A program made the translations under genes and the position numbers. Positions 57,061-64,000 of a stretch of DNA of 64,000 nt are shown one piece after another (positions within the stretch are counted from its first letter, which is position 1; every line of letters starts with the position of its first letter). The notes beneath the pieces were generated by a model. That model was given only the letters and a program-made list of their open reading frames with translations. It had not been told where the DNA came from and searched no databases. The stretch spans positions 1,364,001 to 1,428,000 of the forward strand of contig NZ_CP083950.1 of NCBI RefSeq assembly GCF_006439395.2. Reading direction: 5' to 3'. This DNA is from Mesorhizobium sp. B4-1-4. Its GTDB lineage: Bacteria; Pseudomonadota; Alphaproteobacteria; Rhizobiales; Rhizobiaceae.

Positions 57061-57441
57061 ATGGGACGCTTTGCCGTCATCACCATGACCGAAAAGGCCG
57101 CCGAGCGGGTGCGCGAGATCGTCGCCACACGCGAGAAGGCGCATGGCATCCGCCTCGGCATCAAGAAGGGCGGCTGCGCCGGCATGGAATACACGATCGA
57201 TCTGGTGACCGAGCCCAACGCCAAGGACGACCACATCGAGCGCGACGGCGCACACGTCTATGTCGCGCCGGAAGCGGCGCTGTTCCTGTTCGGCACGCAG
57301 ATGGATTTCGAGCAGACGACTTTGCGCACCGGCTTCACCTTCCACAATCCGAACCAGAGCTCGGCCTGTGGCTGCGGCGAATCGGTCGAGCTGAAGCCGG
57401 CCGACCTGAAGGCGCTGGCAGAGGCGCGCGCCTCCGCCTAA
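57061..57441 (+). CDS. sufA: A-type Fe-S carrier protein SufA
   Basis: A 126-aa carrier that passes clusters from the scaffold to apoproteins. The three cluster cysteines are visible: GGCAGMEY near residue 39 and SACGCGES near residue 99, the C-x(60-65)-CxC spacing of the A-type family. GGAGAAGG lies before the ATG. Last gene of the suf run. Confidence 0.95.
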   Translation: MGRFAVITMTEKAAERVREIVATREKAHGIRLGIKKGGCAGMEYTIDLVTEPNAKDDHIERDGAHVYVAPEAALFLFGTQMDFEQTTLRTGFTFHNPNQSSACGCGESVELKPADLKALAEARASA

Positions 57442-57560
57442 AGCACTTCCTTCGCCCCATTTACGGGGAGGTGAGGAGTGGTCCGCGCAGCGGGCGAAAA
57501 GCCAATTGCTTGGCTTTTCGAATGACGAAGGGCCCGAAGGCCGGATGAGGGGCAGCGCCA
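57440..57560. repeat. Intergenic mosaic repeat with a perfect hairpin after sufA
   Basis: Begins AGCACTTCCTTCGCCCC, like the 55218 element, and ends GGCCGGATGAGGGG. In the middle CGAAAAGCCAA (57495-57505) pairs exactly with TTGGCTTTTCG (57510-57520) around TTGC, so it may also terminate suf transcription. The remaining gap to 57623 holds no gene. Confidence 0.6.
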
Positions 57561-57623
57561 GCCTCTCCAACATTTGCGCAGTCTGCCTGCCGGCATCTTC
57601 GCCCGGTAAATGGGCGAAGAACG

Positions 57624-58121
57624 TTACGCAACCCACATCCCCACCCGCTTGTGCCAGTCGGCGATCGATTCCTCGGGATAGATGTCGAACGTCTTGTCGC
57701 CCTTGCCGACATCAGGCTCTACCCAGCTCGCCTTGTATTTCAGCATCAGGTGCACCTTCTCAGGTGGTTTCGGCAGGTCGCTGTCGATCGCCGAGGCGAA
57801 GGGATGCACCAGATCCGGCCATGTCGGATCGTAGAGCCACAACGCCGATCCGCATTTGCGGCAGAAATTGCGTTCCCCCGTCGAGATTTCGCATTGCAAA
57901 TGCTCGTCATCCTCGATCTCGGCCCGATAGACGCCGAGGCTCCTCTTGCCCCTGATGTTGAGCGTTTTGTAGTCGGCGCCGAGATTGATGGCGAACCCGC
58001 CGCCGCCTTGCTGCTTGCGGCAGATCGAGCAGTAGCAGAGCATGAACGGCACGGGCGTATGGCTTTCCACCTCGAAACGCACGGCATTGCAGCGGCAGGA
58101 TCCCTTGAGCAGAACCGGCAT
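57624..58121 (-). CDS. GFA-family zinc protein
   Basis: A 165-aa protein of the glutathione-dependent formaldehyde-activating (GFA/CENP-V) fold. Zinc cysteines are in GSCRCNAVRF, CYCSICRKQQGGG and FCRKCGSALW. Expected to bind glutathione adducts such as S-hydroxymethylglutathione, but most members have no proven reaction. Start MPVLLKGSCRCNAV is the family's typical N-terminus. Divergent from the TfoX gene. Confidence 0.9.
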   Translation of the reverse strand: MPVLLKGSCRCNAVRFEVESHTPVPFMLCYCSICRKQQGGGGFAINLGADYKTLNIRGKRSLGVYRAEIEDDEHLQCEISTGERNFCRKCGSALWLYDPTWPDLVHPFASAIDSDLPKPPEKVHLMLKYKASWVEPDVGKGDKTFDIYPEESIADWHKRVGMWVA

Positions 58122-58209
58122 GATAAAAACTCCGACGAAATGTTCCCAGCCCGTCAGCATGATTTGGTTGCGCGATGACAATGTCAAATGCCGATGACAT
58201 GATCGCGGC

Positions 58210-58533
58210 ATGGACAATGAACGCATCGCCGAACTGTTCGAAGGCCTTGGCCCGGTCAGCATCCGCAGGCTGTTCGGCGGCAAGGGCATCTATTTCGATG
58301 GTGTGATCGTCGCCATCGTGCTGCGCGGCGAATTGCTGCTCAAGGCCGACGAGCAAAGCGCGCCCGATTTCGAAGCCGCCGGTTGCCGGCAGTGGACCTA
58401 TACCGGTTCGCGCCACGGCAAGCTGGTCGCCATGCCTTATTGGAGCATTCCCGACAGCGCTTTTGATGACCCGGACGAAATGACTGTCTGGGCCCGGCGA
58501 GCCTATGAGGCCGGGCGGCGCGCGGGCAAGTAG
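58210..58533 (+). CDS. TfoX/Sxy N-terminal domain protein
   Basis: A 107-aa protein made only of the TfoX N-terminal domain: MDNERIAELFEGLGPVSIRR, FGGKGIYFDGVIVAIVLRGE and YWSIPDSAFDDPDEMTVWAR. In gammaproteobacteria full-length TfoX/Sxy controls competence with CRP; the stand-alone domain in alphaproteobacteria has no established role. It ends in a basic tail, RAYEAGRRAGK. Confidence 0.88.
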   Translation: MDNERIAELFEGLGPVSIRRLFGGKGIYFDGVIVAIVLRGELLLKADEQSAPDFEAAGCRQWTYTGSRHGKLVAMPYWSIPDSAFDDPDEMTVWARRAYEAGRRAGK

Positions 58534-58634
58534 CACGTTGCGGCAGTGCAGGCTTTCTCGGACATGTCGAGGCGCAGAGGGGGGGCGGGAACTCGGCTGA
58601 TAAGTTAATTCTTGCACCGCCTCACATTTGAACC

Positions 58635-59552
58635 CTACAGCGCCTTGGCGATCTTCGCCGCCAATCTTGCATTGTTCTCGACCAGCGCGATGTTGGTCTT
58701 CAGGCTCCGGCCGCCGGTCAGTTCCAGGATTTTTCCCAGCAGGAACGGCGTCACCGCCTTGCCGCTCACGTTGAGCGCCTCGGCGGCCTTCTGTGCTGCT
58801 TCGATATAGCCGGCCATCTCTTCCGCCGAGATTTCATGGTTTTCGGGCACCGGGTTGGCGATCAGCACGCCGCCGCCGAGACCGAGCGCTGCCCGCGTCT
58901 TGTAGAAATGCGCGATGTCTTCCGGTTTGTGCAAGGTCAACGGCGCGCGGAACGGCGATTGCCGCGACCAGAAGGCCGGCATTGTCTCGCAGCCATGGCC
59001 AACCACGGGCACGCCGCGCGTTTCCAGCACCTCAAGCGTTTTTTCGATATCGAGGATGGCCTTGGCGCCGGCCGAGACGACGATGACCGGTGTGCGCGCC
59101 AGTTCATCGAGATCGGCGGAAATGTCGAAACTCTTTTCCGCACCTTTGTGCACGCCGCCAATGCCGCCGGTGGCGAACACTTTTATCCCCACCATATGCG
59201 CCGCGATCATGGTCGCGGCGACCGTGGTGCCGCCGGTGCGCCCTTGCGCCACTGCAAAGCCGAGGTCGGCGCGCGACAGCTTCATCGCATCGCCGGTCAT
59301 GGCCAGCGATTCACGCTCGCCGTCGGAAAGACCGATCTTGATGCGGCCGCCAACCACGGCGATCGTGGCGGGCACGGCACCGCCATCGCTGATGATCTTT
59401 TCGACATTGGCCGCCATGGCACCGTTGTCGGGGTAGGGCATGCCATGGGTGATGATGGTGCTTTCCAGCGCCACCACGGGACGCCCGGCAGCCAGGGCTT
59501 GCGCCACGGGAGCATGGACATCGATGAAGGGGTGGGCGCTCTCTGGGGTCAT
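58635..59552 (-). CDS. psuG: Pseudouridine-5'-phosphate glycosidase
   Basis: Splits pseudouridine 5'-phosphate reversibly into uracil and ribose 5-phosphate; 305 aa. VALESTIITHGMPYPDN near residue 35 is the signature of the family, IKVFATGGIGGVHKGAE holds the lysine-containing ring, and GHGCETMPAFWSRQS and LGGGVLIANPVPENHEI are further conserved blocks. GGAGA precedes the ATG at 59552. Together with the upstream kinase it forms the pseudouridine salvage pair. Confidence 0.94.
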   Translation of the reverse strand: MTPESAHPFIDVHAPVAQALAAGRPVVALESTIITHGMPYPDNGAMAANVEKIISDGGAVPATIAVVGGRIKIGLSDGERESLAMTGDAMKLSRADLGFAVAQGRTGGTTVAATMIAAHMVGIKVFATGGIGGVHKGAEKSFDISADLDELARTPVIVVSAGAKAILDIEKTLEVLETRGVPVVGHGCETMPAFWSRQSPFRAPLTLHKPEDIAHFYKTRAALGLGGGVLIANPVPENHEISAEEMAGYIEAAQKAAEALNVSGKAVTPFLLGKILELTGGRSLKTNIALVENNARLAAKIAKAL

Positions 59553-59623
59553 CTCGAATCTCCAATCGCGGCGCATCCATCAGGACGCGTAAACATCCCT
59601 GCGGCGCTGTGAATTTGCCGGTC

Positions 59624-60568
59624 TCATGCCATTTCCCGCGCATCCGGCACAAGGGCCAGTGCTTCCGCGAAGCTCGCCGCGGTGAATTCTGGCACGGCGT
59701 TGGCGCTTTCGATGGCCAGCGTTGCCGCCGCGACGCCTTCGCGCAAGGCCTGGCGCAGTGGCAGACCGCGCAACAGCGCCGCGACCGTCGCACCCGCCAG
59801 CGCGTCGCCGGCGCCGGTGACATCGGCGACTTTCCTCGGGGCAGGCGGCAGGATCGAAAACGCGCCTGCTTCATCGAAGCCCAGCACCGGCGCGCTGCCT
59901 GCCGTGACCACGCCACTGGCAAGGCCGTTGCATCGCAACCCGTCGATCATCTCTCGCTCGGAGGCACTCGAATTGACGCCAGCCAGTACAACGGCCTCTC
60001 GCCGGTTCATGAAGAGTTGCGCCAGTTCGCCGAGCACCGGTATCAGCCGCGTCACCTTGGCCGGCGAAATGGCAATGGCGAAAACCGGTTTGCCGGCGGC
60101 GAGCGAGACCAGCCGCTCCAGAGCCGACGCCGGCAGATTGGCGTCGCACAGGATGGCGTCGGCGTCGGCGACCACCTCCCGCATCTTGGAGCGCCTGATC
60201 TGCTTGGGGAAGGCCAGATCATAAAGCACCATGTCGGCAAAGCCGACGATCAACTCGCCCTCGCGGTCAATCAGCGCCGTGTAGCTCGGCGTGGTGCGAT
60301 CGAGGAACACTGCCGACAGGTCTTTAATGCCGGCTTCCGCTATACCGCGTGACACGGTATCGCCCGCGGCATCGCCGCCGCGCACCGACAGCAGCGAAGC
60401 CGAGACACCTCGGCGCACCGTGCTGCGCAACGCGTTGAATACGCCGCCGCCGACATCCTCGCGCATTGTGCCGGGATTGGACGCCGCTGGCACGTACGGA
60501 CCGGCCACCTGGCCACGCCGATCGATATGGGCGCCGCCCACGGCCAGTATCTTCGCGGATTTCACCAT
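59624..60568 (-). CDS. PfkB-family kinase, probable pseudouridine kinase
   Basis: A 314-aa PfkB kinase. ILAVGGAHIDRRGQV at the N-terminus, GGGVFNALRSTVRRG (signature 1 region) and VADVTGAGDALAGATVAALL (signature 2 with catalytic Asp) are complete. The gene lies 71 nt upstream of psuG on the same strand, which makes pseudouridine the likely substrate (PsuK role). Start MVKSAKILAVGG is preferred; an in-frame ATG 12 codons earlier is less conserved. Confidence 0.88.
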   Translation of the reverse strand: MVKSAKILAVGGAHIDRRGQVAGPYVPAASNPGTMREDVGGGVFNALRSTVRRGVSASLLSVRGGDAAGDTVSRGIAEAGIKDLSAVFLDRTTPSYTALIDREGELIVGFADMVLYDLAFPKQIRRSKMREVVADADAILCDANLPASALERLVSLAAGKPVFAIAISPAKVTRLIPVLGELAQLFMNRREAVVLAGVNSSASEREMIDGLRCNGLASGVVTAGSAPVLGFDEAGAFSILPPAPRKVADVTGAGDALAGATVAALLRGLPLRQALREGVAAATLAIESANAVPEFTAASFAEALALVPDAREMA

Positions 60569-60775
60569 GGCGGCGATATGACCTTTGTTATTGGCGCCAC
60601 ACAAGCGCTACACTGCGCGACAGAGCTTCGCATGCAAGGCAGCGATTCGGCGGATCGATACAATCGAGCCGTCTGGCCCAATGCGAGGACATCGCTGCCT
60701 CGGTCTGCGAGACAAAAAAAGAACAGATCAGGATATCTCTTGTTTTTCAGTTGGTTGTCTCCCCTTGCCAAATGA

Positions 60776-60790
60776 GAACAAAAAAGGTAC
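60776..60790 (+). promoter_or_regulatory. Probable LexA (SOS) box of recA
   Basis: GAAC-N7-GTAC at 60776-60790, 59 nt before the recA start. The alphaproteobacterial LexA consensus is GAAC-N7-GAAC (or its complement); one base of the second half-site differs. It lies in the 280-nt gap between the kinase gene and recA that otherwise shows no gene. Confidence 0.6.
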
Positions 60791-60848
60791 AAAATGACAG
60801 GGATTGCGGATTGTCCGGCCTTCATTGACGACCAAGGGGTGATGTATC

Positions 60849-61946
<1,098 letters not shown>

Positions 61947-62024
61947 GGCAATGGCCAGAGTTCGGCCATAAATTCAGCCTATCACCTGATGCTTAAGTAA
62001 CCGAGTTCTTTAATACCGCGTTCC

Positions 62025-62053
62025 AAACCGCCGGCCTTCGAGCCGGCGGTTTT
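62025..62053 (+). terminator. Terminator after recA
   Basis: AACCGCCGGC (62026-62035) pairs with GCCGGCGGTT (62042-62051) around CTTCGA and is followed by TT and a further TTTT tract; 80 nt past the recA stop. Confidence 0.82.
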
Positions 62054-62166
62054 CGTTTTCGGCAGACCGGTAAGCTCCTGGATTGGCCCAATTCCGTGTT
62101 TCTGGACAGGGTCGGGCGTGCCCGCTAAAAGGCCAAGTCTATTTTCTAAGACGCAGAGACCAGTTT

Positions 62167-62189
62167 CCGCCGGCTGTGCCGGCGGTTTT
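62167..62189 (+). terminator. Terminator-like hairpin just ahead of alaS
   Basis: CCGCCGGC (62167-62174) pairs with GCCGGCGG (62178-62185), followed by TTTT, ending only 19 nt before the alaS ATG. Its core repeats that of the recA terminator. It may be an attenuator in the alaS leader or a second terminator with alaS transcribed by read-through. Confidence 0.55.
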
Positions 62190-62207
62190 CGCGAAAAGGC
62201 AGCAGTC

Positions 62208-64000
62208 ATGAGTGGCGTGAACGAGATCCGGTCGACATTTCTCGACTATTTCCGCAAGGAGGGCCATGAGGTCGTGGCCTCGAGCCCACTCGTGCCGCGC
62301 AACGATCCGACCTTGATGTTCACCAATGCCGGCATGGTGCAGTTCAAGAACGTCTTCACCGGTTTGGAGAAGCGGACTTATTCGCGCGCCACCACCGCCC
62401 AGAAGAGCGTTCGCGCCGGCGGCAAGCACAATGACCTCGACAATGTCGGCTACACCGCGCGCCATCTCACCTTCTTCGAGATGCTCGGCAATTTCTCCTT
62501 CGGCGACTATTTCAAGGAGCGCGCCATCGAGCTTGCCTGGAACCTGATCACCCGGGAGTTCGGGCTGAAGAAGGACAAGCTGCTGGTCACCGTCTATCAC
62601 ACCGACGACGAGGCGGCCGGCTTCTGGAAGAAGATTGCCGGTTTCTCGGACGATCGCATCATCCGCATCGCGACCTCGGACAATTTCTGGGCGATGGGCG
62701 ACACCGGTCCCTGCGGGCCGTGCTCGGAAATCTTCATCGATCGTGGCGAGCACATCTGGGGTGGACCTCCCGGCAGTCCTGAGGAAGACGGCGACCGGTT
62801 TCTCGAATTCTGGAACCTGGTGTTCATGCAGTATGAACAGGTGACGAAGGAGCAGCGCATCGACCTGCCGCGCCCGTCGATCGACACCGGCATGGGCCTG
62901 GAGCGCATGGCCTCCATCCTGCAAGGGGTGGAAAGCGTCTTCGAGACCGACCTGTTCCGCCACCTGATCGATGCGGCGTCGTCCGCGCTTGGGCGGGCGC
63001 CTGGCGCGGAAACGGTGGCGTCCTACCGCGTCATTGCGGATCACCTGCGCTCGTCCTCCTTCCTGGTGGCCGACGGCGTGCTGCCGTCGAACGAAGGCCG
63101 CGGTTATGTGCTGCGCCGCATCATGCGCCGCGCCATGCGCCATGCGCAGTTGCTCGGCGCCCGCGATCCGCTGATGTGGAAGCTGATGCCGGCGCTGGTG
63201 CGCGAGATGGGCCAGGCCTATCCCGAGCTGGTGCGCGGCGAAGAGATGATTACCGAAACCCTGAAACTCGAGGAAACCCGCTTCCGCAAGACGCTGGTGC
63301 GCGGCCTTGGCCTGCTGTCGGAGGCGACGGAAAAGCTCCATGCCGGCGACATGCTGGACGGCGAGACTGCGTTCAAACTTTATGACACCTATGGCTTCCC
63401 GCTCGACCTGACGCAGGACGCGCTGCGGCAGCGCAACATCTCGGTCGATCTTGCCGGCTTCACCGACGCGATGGAACGGCAGAGGACCGAGGCGCGCGCT
63501 CACTGGGCAGGCTCCGGCGAGGCCGCGACCGAGACGGTCTGGTTCCCGATCCGCGAGAAGACCGGCGCCACCGAATTCCTCGGCTATGAGACAGAGCAAG
63601 CGGAAGGTCTCGTCCAGGCGCTGGTCAGGGAAGGCAAGACCGTGGACAGCGCCGGCAAGGGTGAAGCTGTTGCCGTGGTTGTCAACCAGACGCCGTTCTA
63701 TGCCGAATCCGGCGGCCAGATGGGCGACACCGGCGTCATTTCGGGCGAGGGGTTCTCGATGGAGGTCTCCGACACGCAGAAGAAGGCGGATGGGCTGTTC
63801 GTGCATATCGGCAAGGTGATTAACGGCACGGTCAAGACGGGCGCCGCCGTCGAGCTGAAGGTCGACCATAACAGGCGCTCCAGGTTGCGCGCGAACCATT
63901 CGGCGACGCATCTCATCCATGAGGCGTTGCGCGAAGTGCTGGGCACCCATGTCGCCCAGAAGGGCTCGTTGGTCGCGCCCGAGCGGCTGCGCTTCGACAT
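62208..64000 (+). CDS. alaS: Alanyl-tRNA synthetase, 5' part, cut by the window edge
   Basis: Class II synthetase charging tRNA-Ala; 597 codons are inside the window with no stop. It begins [20 protein letters not shown], and motif-2 type sequence, the [11 protein letters not shown] segment and [18 protein letters not shown] follow. [10 protein letters not shown] and [10 protein letters not shown] are also diagnostic. The editing region starts near the edge ([19 protein letters not shown] with the HxxxH zinc ligands). AAAAGG lies 8-12 nt upstream of the ATG. The recA-alaS order is usual in rhizobia. Confidence 0.97.
   Translation, partial: MSGVNEIRSTFLDYFRKEGHEVVASSPLVPRNDPTLMFTNAGMVQFKNVFTGLEKRTYSRATTAQKSVRAGGKHNDLDNVGYTARHLTFFEMLGNFSFGDYFKERAIELAWNLITREFGLKKDKLLVTVYHTDDEAAGFWKKIAGFSDDRIIRIATSDNFWAMGDTGPCGPCSEIFIDRGEHIWGGPPGSPEEDGDRFLEFWNLVFMQYEQVTKEQRIDLPRPSIDTGMGLERMASILQGVESVFETDLFRHLIDAASSALGRAPGAETVASYRVIADHLRSSSFLVADGVLPSNEGRGYVLRRIMRRAMRHAQLLGARDPLMWKLMPALVREMGQAYPELVRGEEMITETLKLEETRFRKTLVRGLGLLSEATEKLHAGDMLDGETAFKLYDTYGFPLDLTQDALRQRNISVDLAGFTDAMERQRTEARAHWAGSGEAATETVWFPIREKTGATEFLGYETEQAEGLVQALVREGKTVDSAGKGEAVAVVVNQTPFYAESGGQMGDTGVISGEGFSMEVSDTQKKADGLFVHIGKVINGTVKTGAAVELKVDHNRRSRLRANHSATHLIHEALREVLGTHVAQKGSLVAPERLRFD

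Overview
The window looks like a chromosomal core segment of a rhizobial alphaproteobacterium, most probably Mesorhizobium or a close relative. Evidence: high GC throughout; the gene pairs argC/speB, rpsI/rplM, clpP/clpX/lon/hupB and recA/alaS; a suf operon that carries sulfurtransferase genes of both kinds; dispersed palindromic intergenic repeats of the rhizobial type; and mostly compact, ATGA-coupled operons. The genus is inferred from gene order and protein character and was not tested by any search.

Layout. 0-13 kb: arginine biosynthesis (argC) and agmatinase on the minus strand, a membrane acyltransferase, a secreted glycerophosphodiester phosphodiesterase, ribosomal proteins L13 and S9, a hotdog thioesterase, enoyl-CoA hydratase, a VOC protein, an apparently frameshifted GNAT acetyltransferase, a CoA-binding protein, an O-acetylhomoserine sulfhydrylase-type enzyme, a cupin, a cytochrome P450 and an exported protein with 23-residue internal repeats. 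13.4-18.8 kb: the proteostasis block clpP, clpX, lon, hupB with clear terminators. 18.9-28.1 kb: a carbohydrate locus made of an aldo/keto reductase, a SIS sugar-phosphate isomerase, a creatininase-family hydrolase, a CUT1-type ABC importer split over two divergent operons, an RbsD/FucU mutarotase and a ribokinase-type kinase. 28.2-28.6 kb: tRNA-Asp and tRNA-Val on opposite strands. 28.7-34.3 kb: a lipoprotein and a second sugar locus, in which a ROK regulator is translationally coupled to a ribose/fructose-type ABC importer and an SDR dehydrogenase. 34.5-43.5 kb: an M23 peptidase, a di-iron hydroxylase coupled to a GNAT protein, a 1-Cys Bcp peroxiredoxin, a giant AsmA-like envelope protein and tyrS. 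43.9-47.5 kb: a four-gene lipid A/polyprenyl-sugar operon. 47.6-48.8 kb: an IS630-family element with a frame break, inserted exactly at the stop codon of an alpha/beta hydrolase gene. 49.7-57.4 kb: the Fe-S cluster assembly operon (IscS-type desulfurase, sufB, two small membrane proteins, sufC, sufD, sufS, sufT-like, sufA). 57.6-60.6 kb: a GFA protein, a TfoX N-terminal protein, and pseudouridine catabolism (psuG with a PfkB kinase). 60.8-64 kb: recA with an SOS-type box, and alaS, which runs off the right edge.

Most of the window is conserved housekeeping DNA. The parts with real novelty potential are the 18.9-28.1 kb sugar locus, whose substrate I cannot assign, the lipid A operon, the hydroxylase/GNAT pair, the small membrane proteins inside the suf operon, and several structured intergenic elements. 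I saw no CRISPR array, prophage, integrase or replication origin.
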